Below the pieces are notes generated by a model. The model ran no database searches, was not told the DNA's origin, and saw only the letters and a list, made by a program, of their open reading frames with translations. From the NCBI RefSeq assembly GCF_000720255.1, contig NZ_JOJE01000023.1:53162-117161 (forward strand): a stretch of 64,000 nucleotides of DNA. Direction: 5' to 3'. The stretch's first letter is position 1, and each line of letters opens with the position of its first letter. Position numbers and translations under genes: made by a program. This DNA comes from Streptomyces griseus subsp. griseus. Its GTDB lineage: Bacteria; Actinomycetota; Actinomycetes; Streptomycetales; Streptomycetaceae. Shown piece by piece: positions 28,072 to 36,313 of this stretch.

Positions 28072-28581
28072 ATGGCCTTGTACCTCGGACTCGGCATCAC
28101 GGGGGTCGTACTGCTCGCCTTGTCGCTGGTCTTCGACGGAGTCCTGGGGGGAGCACTGGACGGGGTCCTCGACGGTGCCCTCGACGGACTGCTGTCGCTG
28201 CCGGTGGTCGCGGGCTTCGTCGCGATGACGGGCTTCGGCGGGGCCATCGCCCTGGGCACCACAGGCTCGGGTCCCGCGGCGGCCACCGGTGCCGGCGTGC
28301 TTGCCGGACTGGGGACGGCATGGCTGACGTACCGCTTCGGTCGTGTCCTCATGCGCGACCAGACGGCCATCACGCCCAACGGCGACGACCTCGTCGGCAC
28401 CGCGGGGAACGTGGTGACGGCCATCCCCGCCGACGGTTTCGGTGAGGTGCTGCTCCGACTCGCCGGTCAGCCCGTGAAGTTCGCGGCCCGCTGCGCCGAG
28501 CCGGTGGCGCGGGGCGCCGAGGTGTGGGTGGAGTCGGCGCCGACCGCCACATCGGTCGTGGTCCGTCCGGTGGAGCGCTGA
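28072..28581 (+). CDS. NfeD-like membrane protein, partner of the flotillin
   Basis: 169 aa from ATG 28072, behind a purine-rich GAGAGGGGGAC. The N-terminal half holds two to three membrane segments (residues 3-20, 40-60, 64-84) separated by an unusual Gly/Leu-rich repeat (GVLGGALDGVLDGALDGLL). Residues 100-169 (DDLVGTAGNVVTAIPADGFG to the C-terminus) form the small OB-like beta domain of NfeD proteins. NfeD-like proteins are normally encoded next to flotillins and help form membrane microdomains. The flotillin gene starts 64 nt downstream on the same strand. Confidence 0.8.
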   Translation: MALYLGLGITGVVLLALSLVFDGVLGGALDGVLDGALDGLLSLPVVAGFVAMTGFGGAIALGTTGSGPAAATGAGVLAGLGTAWLTYRFGRVLMRDQTAITPNGDDLVGTAGNVVTAIPADGFGEVLLRLAGQPVKFAARCAEPVARGAEVWVESAPTATSVVVRPVER

Positions 28582-28645
28582 GCCACCCGCCTCACCTGTC
28601 TTTTCCTTTCCTTCTATTCCTCACGTTTGATTCGGGGGCATTGCC

Positions 28646-30169
28646 ATGAGTCCTGTCGTCGTCGCAGTGGTGGGAGTCGTCGTACTCGTCGTGCTGCTGG
28701 CACTCGTCGTGATCACTCGCTACAAGGTGGCCGGACCGAGCGAGGCGTTCATCGTCACCGGCCGGCGCGGCAAGAAGGCCACCGATCCGGAGACCGGCCG
28801 GGTCTTCACCGACAACAGCGGCCAGAAGGTCGTGGTCGGTGGCGGTGTCTTCGTCGTGCCCTTCGTGCAGCAGAAGTTCACCCTCGACCTGTCCTCCCGC
28901 CACATCCCGGTGGCGGTGCGCGGCGCGGTCACCCTGCGCGGGGTGAAGGCGAACCTGGACGGCGTCGCGATCGTCAAGGTGGGCGGCACGGAGGACTCGA
29001 TACGCGCGGCGGCGCAGCGGTTCCTGATGCAGCAGGACGGCATCGTGGGTTTCACCCAGGAGGTGCTGTCGGGCGCCCTGCGGGCGATCGTCGGCCGGAT
29101 GTCCGTGGAGGACGTCATCCGCGACCGGGCCGCGTTCGCCGGGCAGGTCGCCGAGGAGGCGGAGGCGAGCCTGTCCGGGCAGGGGCTGGTGCTGGACGCC
29201 TTCCAGATCCAGGACATCACCACCGAGGGCTCGTACCTGGAGGACCTCGGCCGCCCGGAGGCCGCGCGTGCCAGACAGGAGGCCGACATCGCCGAGGCCG
29301 TGGCCCGGCGGGCCGCCGAGCAGGCCCGGCTCAAGGCGGAGGAGGAGATCGCTGTCGCCCAGCGGACCTTCTGCCTCAAGCAGGCCGAGATCAAGGCCGA
29401 GACCGACGAGGCCGCTGCTCGTGCCGCCGCCGCGGGCCCGCTCGCCGAGGCGGCCCGGCAGCAGGACATCCTCGCCGAGCAGGAAAAGGTCGCCGAGCGG
29501 CAGGCCGCCCTGACCGACCGGCAGCTGGACACCAAGGTCCGCAAGCCCGCCGACGCCCAGCGCTACGCCGCCGAGCAGGAAGCCGAGGCCAAGCGGGTCG
29601 CCCGCGTCAAGCAGGCAGAGGCCGAGCGGCTGGCCGGTATCGCCGCGGCCCAGGCCGAGGCGGAGCGGGCCCGGCTCACGGGTGAGGGTGAGAAGCAGCG
29701 CCGCAGCGCGCTGGCCGAGGCCGGCGCCATCGAGGGGCTCAAGCAGGGCGAGGCCGAGCGGTCCCGGCGTGCGGCGATCGCGGAGGCCGTACGGCTGGAG
29801 GGCGAGGCCGAGGCGGCGTCGATCGGCGCCACGGGCGCGGCCGAGGCCGAGGCGATGCGCAAGAAGGCCGACGCGTTCGCGCAGTACGGCGACGCGGCCA
29901 TCCTGCAGATGCTCGTCGAGGTGCTGCCGCAGGTCGTCGCCAAGGCGTCCGAACCGCTCAGCGCCGTGGACAAGATGACCGTGATCTCCACCGACGGCGC
30001 GGGCCGGATCCCGCGTGCCGTGGCCGACAACGTGGCCCAGGGCCTCGAACTCCTCAGCTCCACCACCGGAGTCGACCTCGCCGAGTTGCTGAAAGGCGTC
30101 ACCCGCGGGGCAAAAGACCCACGCCCCGAATCCACCACCGCGAACGGGAAGGTCGAGATCACCGGTTGA
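28646..30169 (+). CDS. Flotillin-family (SPFH/band 7) membrane protein
   Basis: 507 aa. A single N-terminal membrane segment (residues 3-22, VVVAVVGVVVLVVLLALVVI) is followed by the SPFH domain at about 28-190, with ITTEGSYLEDLGRPEAARAR at its end. Residues 195-400 form a long Glu/Ala/Arg-rich coiled coil. The C-terminus has the flotillin oligomerisation region (QMLVEVLPQVVAKASEPLSA then VDKMTVISTDGAG). Flotillins organise membrane microdomains and act with NfeD proteins, here the preceding gene. It ends within 15 nt of a minus-strand nitroreductase remnant. Confidence 0.9.
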   Translation: MSPVVVAVVGVVVLVVLLALVVITRYKVAGPSEAFIVTGRRGKKATDPETGRVFTDNSGQKVVVGGGVFVVPFVQQKFTLDLSSRHIPVAVRGAVTLRGVKANLDGVAIVKVGGTEDSIRAAAQRFLMQQDGIVGFTQEVLSGALRAIVGRMSVEDVIRDRAAFAGQVAEEAEASLSGQGLVLDAFQIQDITTEGSYLEDLGRPEAARARQEADIAEAVARRAAEQARLKAEEEIAVAQRTFCLKQAEIKAETDEAAARAAAAGPLAEAARQQDILAEQEKVAERQAALTDRQLDTKVRKPADAQRYAAEQEAEAKRVARVKQAEAERLAGIAAAQAEAERARLTGEGEKQRRSALAEAGAIEGLKQGEAERSRRAAIAEAVRLEGEAEAASIGATGAAEAEAMRKKADAFAQYGDAAILQMLVEVLPQVVAKASEPLSAVDKMTVISTDGAGRIPRAVADNVAQGLELLSSTTGVDLAELLKGVTRGAKDPRPESTTANGKVEITG

Positions 30170-30314
30170 GCCGACGGCGAGGCGGCGAGGGGGCTGTCTG
30201 CGCGTCTTCCAGAACGCCGCGGATGTCCGTGGCGGGCAGTGGAGCGGACAGGAGCTGCCGGGGGGAGTGCCGGGTCCGCGCGAGATCGGTGAAGAACGAG
30301 GTGACGCTCGGCAA
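30159..30314 (-). pseudogene. N-terminal stub of a nitroreductase
   Basis: 51 codons from a TTG at 30314, with an AAGGGA site at the right distance. Residues 5-40 (TSFFTDLARTRHSPRQLL, then PLPATDIRGVLEDAQTAPS) match the start of nitroreductase-family flavoproteins, in which the conserved continuation is the FMN-binding N-x-Q-PW region. Here the frame breaks off after APS into PPRRRLNR and a stop, overlapping the end of the flotillin gene by 11 nt. The remaining 150 or so residues are gone. Confidence 0.6.
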
Positions 30315-30394
30315 AGCGGGTCCCTTCGAGAGTGTTCGGTCCGGTGCCGCCGCATCGCCGGTCGGCGCGTAACGGCGGTCCACGGCAGGCGTCT

Positions 30395-31129
30395 TCACCG
30401 GTGGGCGGCGCGGTTCATCTCGACGGCGTCCTCCAGAGTGGGATCGGCGCCGAGGGCGGCGAAGCGCTCTGCCATGCTGTCCCGGACGGCCGCGTCCTTG
30501 ACGCGATCGGCCGCGGCCAGGGCCGCCGGCAGCTCCTCCAGGGTCAGCTCGGTGCAGTAGGCGGGGCCCATCGGCTGCCAACGCCAGGAGTCGGCCAGTG
30601 CTCCTGCGTCGTAGGGGTCGAACCCGGTGTCGTCCACCAGGCGCATGGCCACACGCTTCGCTTCCCCGGAATCGCCGGCGACCGGGATGGCGATGCGGCC
30701 CGGAGGGCCCGCAGGGACACCCTTCGTTCGCTGGGTCTCGGCCAGGGCGGCGTTCCACGCCTTGACCACGGGGCGTCCGAGGAGCTCGGGGGTGTATACG
30801 CTCTCCACCACCCCGTCCTCCACTGCCTCGATCCGTCCGCTGAGGTGCGGGTAGCAGTTGGAGGTGTCGATGACCACCGTCTCGGCGGGGACGTAGGCGA
30901 ACAGTCCGGCCAGCTGTCCCGCCCCCCGAAGGGGATGGCCAGGATGACGGCGTCCCTGTCCTTGACGGCGTCCTCAAGGGCCACGGCACGGGCGCCGGTC
31001 CCCAGCACGTCGGGCGCGACGGCCTCGGGCCCGCGGGCGCCGGCCACCTGGACGTCGTGACCGGCCTTCGCCGAGCTTGCGCGCGAGGTTGCCGCCGATC
31101 GCTCCGGCGCCGATAACGGAGATTTTCAT
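30395..31129 (-). pseudogene. NADPH-F420-type oxidoreductase gene with two frameshifts
   Basis: Three frames together rebuild one protein of about 240 aa. The first starts at ATG 31129 with the Rossmann motif MKISVIGAGAIGGNLARKLG. The second continues with GARAVALEDAVKDRDAVILA and IPFG. The third, from about 30925, has TVVIDTSNCYPHLSGRIEAV and runs to the stop. This is the F420/NADP oxidoreductase family, which moves hydride between NADP(H) and F420 or related substrates. The shifts lie at about 31064-31068 and in a run of six C at 30922-30927; each looks like one extra base. They could be real inactivating mutations or assembly errors. Confidence 0.7.
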
Positions 31130-31289
31130 GATGTCCTTTCGAAGCCCCGATCCGGGACGGCCGGACGGGGTCGGGGAAGACCTGCTGTCGGGCGGAAGAC
31201 GATGCTGGTCGACCACAGGTCCACGACGTGCTCGGCGACGGTGTCGTAGCCGTCGCTCTCCTCGCACGTGAACGGCTCCCACCCTGGGG

Positions 31290-32168
31290 TCACGCCACCG
31301 CGGTCAGCAACTCGGCCAGCACGTCGGGGCGTTCCAGGGCGATGAAGTGGCCGCTCTTCGGAACCTGGGTGAACTCGGCGGCCGGAATCAGCCGCTTGTT
31401 GGCCTCCCGGTCCGAGGGGCGGGACCAGTCCTTCTCGCCGTAGACGAGGTGGACGGGGGCCTTGACCTCGGGGTAGCGCGAGCGGGCCGCGATGAGGCTG
31501 GGCAGGGCCTGGTACACGGCCCGGGCGACGGTCGGGTAGCCGGGACGGGCGCCCACCTGAAGGAGCTCGGCCACGTAGTCCTCCCGCAGCGCGCCCTTGT
31601 CGCCGAGGCCGCCCTGAAGGATCTTGCGGAGGGCGGGCCTGGGCTCCACCCCGGCGATCACCGGGCCCACTCCCGGGGCGAGGACACCGCTGACCACCAG
31701 GCGGGCGAGGAGGCTCGACCGGGCGATTCCGCCGCGGAAGTCGTAGGTGTTCACCGCGACGACGCGTCGTACCCGCTCCGGGAGATCGGCCGCGGTGGTC
31801 AGGGCGAGCACCGCCCCCATGGACTCTCCGACCAGTGTCACGTCGTGGAGGTCGAGTTCGGTGAGGAGCCGCTTGACGCCCGCGCGCATGGCCGGCTCGT
31901 CGTACGACGCCCCCGGCACGATCTCGGAGTACCCCATCCCCGGCAGGTCGAGGGCGTACACGGTGTAGTGCTCCGCGATCAGCGGGATGAGGAGGCGGAA
32001 GTGCTCGGCCTGGGTGCGCACGGTGTGCAGCAGGACCAGGGGAGCGCCGGTGCCCGCCTTCAGGTAGCGCAGGGTCCCCTCGCGGCCGTCGGATCCGGCG
32101 TGCGGGGCGATGGTGTGGCTGGTGGTCCCCGGAATGTGGATCGTGGGACGCGACTCGTGGACAGGCAT
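31290..32168 (-). CDS. Alpha/beta-hydrolase
   Basis: A 292-aa cytoplasmic hydrolase of the epoxide hydrolase/haloalkane dehalogenase-like type. The oxyanion region is VLLHTVRTQAEHF; the usual HG is replaced by HT. The nucleophile elbow is GESMG (Ser), the acid lies near LVYGEKDWSRP and the catalytic His is in KSGHFIALERP. The start is ATG 32168 with AAGGAG upstream; the longer open frame lacks similarity. It follows the SDR gene by 28 nt and is very probably co-transcribed from the operator-bearing promoter at 32918-32956. The substrate is unknown. Confidence 0.85.
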   Translation of the reverse strand: MPVHESRPTIHIPGTTSHTIAPHAGSDGREGTLRYLKAGTGAPLVLLHTVRTQAEHFRLLIPLIAEHYTVYALDLPGMGYSEIVPGASYDEPAMRAGVKRLLTELDLHDVTLVGESMGAVLALTTAADLPERVRRVVAVNTYDFRGGIARSSLLARLVVSGVLAPGVGPVIAGVEPRPALRKILQGGLGDKGALREDYVAELLQVGARPGYPTVARAVYQALPSLIAARSRYPEVKAPVHLVYGEKDWSRPSDREANKRLIPAAEFTQVPKSGHFIALERPDVLAELLTAVA

Positions 32169-32196
32169 CTCGCCGACTCCTTTGGATGTGAAGGGG

Positions 32197-32898
32197 TTAC
32201 TTCGCCAACTGGGCGTACAGTCCTGCCAGATCGCCGGCCAGGCCCGCCTTGACCTGCCGCGAGATGTCGTCGGCGAGCACTTCGTACGCGCCCGTCTCGA
32301 CGCCGTCGAGGGCGAGTGCGGCGACGTCACGCGGGTCGGACTTGGGCGCGTCGACGCCCGCCGTCAGGTCCGTGTCTACGTAGCCGACGTGCAGTCCGGT
32401 GACGGCGATGCCGCGGGGCTGGAGCTCCAGGCGCAGGGAGTTGGTCTGCGACCACAGGGCGGCCTTGGAGGCGCTGTAGGAGCCACCGAGGGCCAGCCAG
32501 GAGAGGACGGAGTGCACATTGAGAAGGTGGCCGCCGCCGTTGCGCTCGATGACCGGCACGAAGGCCCGGGTGACCAGGAGGGGGCCGTAGAAGTTGGTCT
32601 CGAACTCCCGGCGTACGTCGTCGACCGGGGAGTCGAGGAAGGACGCGCCGACCGAGGCACCGGCGTTGTTGATCAGCACGGTGACGTCCCCCGCCTCCGT
32701 GGCGGCCGCCGCCACGGAGGCCGGGTCGGTGACCTCCAGCGCCACCGGGACGGCGTCCGGGTGGGTCACGCCGCGCGGGTCTCGGGCCGTCGCGTAGACC
32801 TTGCCGGCACCGCGCGCGTACAGCTCCTCCACCAGCGCCTTGCCTATGCCGCGGCTGCCGCCGGTGACGAAGACGTTGGCGCCCTTCAAAGCGGTCAT
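32197..32898 (-). CDS. Short-chain dehydrogenase/reductase
   Basis: A 233-aa classical SDR that oxidises or reduces hydroxyl and carbonyl groups using NAD(P)(H). The cofactor motif is TGGSRGIG (residues 12-19), followed by NNAG (about 78), the catalytic Ser region LNVHSVLSW and YSASK with the Tyr and Lys. An Arg after the first Gly-rich strand (ATARDP) suggests NADP(H). The start is ATG 32898 with GGAG upstream. Two copies of the local TetR operator lie 20-58 nt upstream, so this gene and the hydrolase probably belong to that regulon. Confidence 0.9.
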   Translation of the reverse strand: MTALKGANVFVTGGSRGIGKALVEELYARGAGKVYATARDPRGVTHPDAVPVALEVTDPASVAAAATEAGDVTVLINNAGASVGASFLDSPVDDVRREFETNFYGPLLVTRAFVPVIERNGGGHLLNVHSVLSWLALGGSYSASKAALWSQTNSLRLELQPRGIAVTGLHVGYVDTDLTAGVDAPKSDPRDVAALALDGVETGAYEVLADDISRQVKAGLAGDLAGLYAQLAK

Positions 32899-32917
32899 GA
32901 CTGTCTCCAGAGAATGA

Positions 32918-32956
32918 GAAAACGATCGGTTTCCACTAAGGTAAACCGATCGGTTT
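32918..32956 (-). promoter_or_regulatory. Paired TetR-type operator upstream of the SDR-hydrolase operon
   Basis: Two copies of the local palindrome: GAAAACGATCGGTTTCC at 32918-32934 (one imperfect arm) and AAACCGATCGGTTT at 32943-32956 (perfect). The centres are 24 bp apart, just over two helical turns. The same element occurs at five other places in this region. Confidence 0.75.
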
Positions 32957-32985
32957 CCAAGCGCAAGCCCGACAGGGCCCCCGCT

Positions 32986-33428
32986 TCAGCGGGGCGTCCC
33001 GTACCCGTGGATCCCTGGGATGACGAGCTCTCCACCTGCCTGTCCGGCCTGGTCGATGTCGGCGTCGTTCAGGCCTGGCTGGAGCTTGAGGTCAAGTTTC
33101 CCGACCGTGCCATAGAGCCACTCCGGGACGGTGCCGGGCGTGAGGTGGAGGCGGAGGACCGGGGGCAGAGGGATGCCTTCGACGCCGGAGAGGGTGCCCG
33201 TCAGACTCTCGACGTACATGGTGACGCGGTCGCCTCGCAGCGCGGATGTCGAGCCGGGCGCTCCTCGATGTGCTGGATCTGCGGGCCGACGGGTACGGCC
33301 ATCTTCAGGTCGCGGATCGTGACGGCCGCCGCGGTGAACTTGAGCACCCGCTTGGACCCGGCGACCGTGTCCACGGTCACGACGCCACCGAAGACGAGGT
33401 CGCGCAGTTCGAGGCGGCTTCCCTTCAT
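32986..33428 (-). pseudogene. Frameshifted hypothetical gene
   Basis: Two overlapping frames join into one beta-rich protein. The upstream frame starts MKGSRLELRDLVFGGVVTVD and runs to QHIEERP. The other continues GSTSALRGDRVTMYVESL and ends at GELVIPGIHGYG. One G missing from a CCCGGG-like run near 33255 puts them out of frame. The coding sense also continues upstream of the ATG at 33428 (DRLSVLKAPEDTSAGRF) without a start codon, so the 5' end seems lost as well. It is similar to Streptomyces hypothetical proteins of unknown role. Confidence 0.55.
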
Positions 33429-33800
33429 GTTCCAGGACTCGGCGGCGAATCGACCGGCGCTCGTGTCCTCGGGAGCCTTGAGAACGCTGAGCCGGTCGTC
33501 AGGCTGCTACGGCGGCTGACCCAGGAGGACGCGAACCATCGGCGCCACGACCGCCGTACGTGCGGGCGGGGGGAGCCGCCGACGGAGTGAGTCCCCCGGC
33601 GGGGTGCCGACGGGGCACCGGCATCCCGCTCGCAGGATTGCGCCCAGCGGCGCCGCGCTCACGACCAGGCGACCGATGGACCGCGGCCCGGTCGCCACGG
33701 CTTCCGCGCTGTCGCCCCACTCCCACATCCGGGAGGCCGGCAACGCCCCACAGTCCGGGCGACCCTCCCGGGCCGGGGGCGACCCGCTCACTTGCACCGA
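33429..33800. other. Stretch without a supported gene
   Basis: It holds the 5' extension of the broken minus-strand gene (to about 33495). The remainder is GC-rich sequence with no frame showing a start, ribosome binding site or domain. It separates the broken gene from the operators of the MFS gene. Confidence 0.35.
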
Positions 33801-33842
33801 GGAAACCGATCTGTTTTTCTTGCTGGAAACAGATCGGTTTCC
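33801..33842 (+). promoter_or_regulatory. Paired TetR-type operator upstream of the MFS gene
   Basis: GGAAACCGATCTGTTTTTC (33801-33819) and GGAAACAGATCGGTTTCC (33825-33842). Each has one mismatch to the perfect palindrome. The GATC centres are 24 bp apart. The MFS start codon is 41 nt downstream, so the site overlaps the likely promoter. Confidence 0.75.
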
Positions 33843-33882
33843 CAACCGATGGCCAGCCCATGACCAGCGACCAAGGGGAAAA

Positions 33883-35382
33883 GTGAGTACCACCTTCGAC
33901 CGCGGGGCGCCCGCCTCCGGGAAAACAGACTCGGGCCGCCGCGGCTCACACGCCGTGCGCTGGTGGGTGCTTGTCGTGCTGGGCACGGCGCAGCTGATGG
34001 TCACGCTCGATGCGACCGTCGTGAACATCGCGCTGCCCGCGGCACAACATGACCTCGGTTTCAGTGACGGCAGCCGGCAGTGGGTCATCACCGGTTACGC
34101 CCTGGCGTTCGGCAGCCTGCTGCTGCTCGGCGGCCGGCTCGGTGACCTGTTCGGCCGACGCACCACGTTCCTGACCGGCTTGGTCGGTTTCGCGGGCGCG
34201 TCCGTCCTCGGCGGCGCGGCCACCAGCTTCGAGATCCTCGTCACGGCACGTGTGACCCAAGGGCTCTTCGCCGCGTTGCTCGCGCCTGCGGCTCTCTCGC
34301 TGCTCAGCGTGACCTTCACCGACCCGACCGAGAGGCCGAAGGCGTTCGGCATCTTCAGCGCGCTGGCCGGTGCGGGCGGCGCGGTCGGGCTGCTGCTCGG
34401 GGGCATGCTCACCGAATGGGCGTCGTGGCGCTGGGTGATGTACGTGAACGTCGTGTTCGCGGCCGTAGCGTTGGCCGGTGGGGTGCTGCTGCTGGCCAGG
34501 CCTGCGGTCACCGAGCGACCCGAACTCGACATTCCCGGCACCGCCGTGGTGAGCGCGGCGCTGTTCGCCATCGTCTACGGGTTCGCACACGTCGAGTCCA
34601 CCAGTTGGACCGACCCGGTCGCCCTCGGCTCCATGATCGTCGGCGTGGTGCTGATCGCGGTGTTCGTATGGGTGGAGTCCAGGGTCGCCCATCCGCTGCT
34701 GCCGCTGCGACTCGTGCTGGACCGGACCCGCGGTGGTTCGTTCCTGGCGGTGTTCGTCATAGGCATGGGGATGTTCTCGATCTTCCTGTTCCTCACCTAC
34801 TACCTGGAGGCCAGCATCGGCTACTCGCCGATCAAGACCGGTCTGGCGTTCCTGCCGATGGTCGCGGGCATCGTCGCCGCGTCGACCACGGCGCCCTCGC
34901 TGCTGCTGCCCAAGGTCGGCCCGAAGATCGTGATCAGCGCCGGCTTCCTGGTCGCCGCATCCGGTATGGCCCTGCTGACCCAGCTCAAGCTGGACAGCAC
35001 CTACGCCGCCCACATCATGCCGGGTCTGATCCTGCTGGGGCTCGGCCTCGGCGGAGTGATGACCACGGCGTTCCAGGGCGCGACCGCGGGCATCCATCAC
35101 GAGGATTCGGGCGTCGCCTCGGCGCTGATCAACACCGGCCAGCAGGTGGGTGGCTCGATCAGCACGGCGCTACTGACCACCGTTGCCTCCTCGGCCGCGA
35201 CCGACTACCTCTCCTCGCACAAGCCGGGCGCACTGACCATGGCCCAGGCCGGGGTCGAGAGCTATACGGCCACCCTGGCGTGGGGCGCCGGGTTCTTCGT
35301 GGTCGGCGCCGTCCTTTCAGCGCTCCTGATACCGAGTGCGCCTCTGGCGCCGTCGGAGGGCGAGCCCGTGATCGCCCACTGA
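33883..35382 (+). CDS. MFS drug-efflux transporter, DHA2 (14-helix) type
   Basis: 499 aa from GTG 33883, behind AAGGGGA. It has about 14 hydrophobic segments. Signatures are motif C-like TLDATVVNIALPAAQ in helix 1 and WVITGYALAFGSLLLLGGRL, then GDLFGRR (motif A) between helices 2 and 3, as in the EmrB/QacA family, which exports drugs and other hydrophobic compounds using the proton gradient. A paired TetR operator sits directly upstream, and a TetR gene of the matching kind follows 191 nt downstream. This is the classic efflux-pump/repressor arrangement. Confidence 0.9.
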   Translation: MSTTFDRGAPASGKTDSGRRGSHAVRWWVLVVLGTAQLMVTLDATVVNIALPAAQHDLGFSDGSRQWVITGYALAFGSLLLLGGRLGDLFGRRTTFLTGLVGFAGASVLGGAATSFEILVTARVTQGLFAALLAPAALSLLSVTFTDPTERPKAFGIFSALAGAGGAVGLLLGGMLTEWASWRWVMYVNVVFAAVALAGGVLLLARPAVTERPELDIPGTAVVSAALFAIVYGFAHVESTSWTDPVALGSMIVGVVLIAVFVWVESRVAHPLLPLRLVLDRTRGGSFLAVFVIGMGMFSIFLFLTYYLEASIGYSPIKTGLAFLPMVAGIVAASTTAPSLLLPKVGPKIVISAGFLVAASGMALLTQLKLDSTYAAHIMPGLILLGLGLGGVMTTAFQGATAGIHHEDSGVASALINTGQQVGGSISTALLTTVASSAATDYLSSHKPGALTMAQAGVESYTATLAWGAGFFVVGAVLSALLIPSAPLAPSEGEPVIAH

Positions 35383-35528
35383 GCCCGAATCCACCGAGCG
35401 ATGCCGGGCGCGCCAGACGCGGCAAGGAGGGTGAGCGCACCGATCGTGGAGAACGCGATGCGCCGCCCACGTCCGGTCGCCACCCCCACCACGGCGTCGC
35501 CCGGCGAGATCACCTGGACAGGCATCAT

Positions 35529-35542
35529 AAACCGATCGGTTT
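35529..35542 (+). promoter_or_regulatory. Single TetR-type operator upstream of the first TetR paralogue
   Basis: A perfect 14-bp AAACCGATCGGTTT palindrome 31 nt before the TetR start. No clear second copy lies at the 23-24 bp spacing seen elsewhere. Probable autoregulation site. Confidence 0.7.
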
Positions 35543-35573
35543 CAACGGGCCGGAATCGAGTTACCCTCGCAAT

Positions 35574-36143
35574 ATGACCACCGAAGCAAAGCCAAGTTCC
35601 CGAGAGCGACTGCTGGAGGCAGCGGCCACACTCACCTACCGAGACGGCGTCAGCATCGGCGTCGACGCGCTGTGCAAGGCGGCGGGAGTGTCGAAGCGCT
35701 CCATGTACCAGCTGTTCGAGAGCAAAGGCGAACTGCTGGCCGCGAGCCTGGAGGAGCGCGCCTCGGCCTATGTGACGACGCTGCTTCCCGCGGCGGACGA
35801 CAACCGTCCACCCCGCGAGCGGATCCTGCACGTCTTCGAACAGGCGGAATCACAGGCGGGCACGCCCGACTTCCACGGCTGCCGGTACCTCGTCGTGCAG
35901 ATCGAGCTCAAAGACCAGAGCCACCCCGCGAGCCGGGTGGCCCACCGGGTCAAGGAGAACCTGACAGCCTTCTTCCGCGCCGAGGCCGAACAGGGCGGGG
36001 CGAGCGACCCGGACCTGCTGGCCCGGCAGCTGATCCTGGTCTTCGACGGCGCCAGCGCCCGCGCGGGAATCAAAGCCGACACGCCGACCGGGCTCATCGC
36101 TCCCACCGTGACCGTCCTGCTCGATGCGGCGGGCATGCGCTGA
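35574..36143 (+). CDS. TetR-family repressor, paralogue 1
   Basis: 189 aa from ATG 35574. The N-terminal helix-turn-helix spans residues 8-55, with the recognition helix in ALCKAAGVSKRSMYQLFESK. The C-terminal part (HVFEQAESQAGTPDFHGCRY, later LVVQIELKDQ) is the ligand-binding and dimerisation domain of a known actinobacterial TetR subgroup. It is nearly identical to the TetR at 37650: same length, no gaps, about 27 differences in 189 positions. The perfect operator 31 nt upstream suggests autorepression, and the MFS gene just before is the likely main target. The promoter puts a TTACCCT -10-like element 8-14 nt from the ATG, so the mRNA may have almost no leader. Confidence 0.9.
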   Translation: MTTEAKPSSRERLLEAAATLTYRDGVSIGVDALCKAAGVSKRSMYQLFESKGELLAASLEERASAYVTTLLPAADDNRPPRERILHVFEQAESQAGTPDFHGCRYLVVQIELKDQSHPASRVAHRVKENLTAFFRAEAEQGGASDPDLLARQLILVFDGASARAGIKADTPTGLIAPTVTVLLDAAGMR

Positions 36144-36230
36144 CGCATCGCGTCACGAGCAGTCGCGGCGACCGACTGCTCGGCGAGTCGCAACCGAGCT
36201 CCGGCGACTCGTCTCTTGGACTTGCACAAG

Positions 36231-36269
36231 GAAACCGATCGTTTTATGGTGGTGAAACTGATCGGTTTC
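36231..36269 (+). promoter_or_regulatory. Paired TetR-type operator upstream of the 4Fe-4S protein gene
   Basis: GAAACCGATCGTTTT (from 36231, one imperfect arm) and GAAACTGATCGGTTTC (36254-36269). The GATC centres are 23 bp apart. The start codon of the iron-sulfur gene is 45 nt downstream. Confidence 0.7.
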
Positions 36270-36313
36270 TCGCTGTGGTGGCGAGCCTCGAACCCGCATC
36301 CCCAGGAGCACGG

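Noticed and set aside
35383..35528. Minus-strand frame starting MMPVQVISPGD between the MFS and TetR genes
   Set aside because: It looks mildly coding (RRIAFSTIGALTLLAASGAP), but has no ribosome binding site, abuts the operator directly and runs antisense into the MFS gene. At most it is a remnant.
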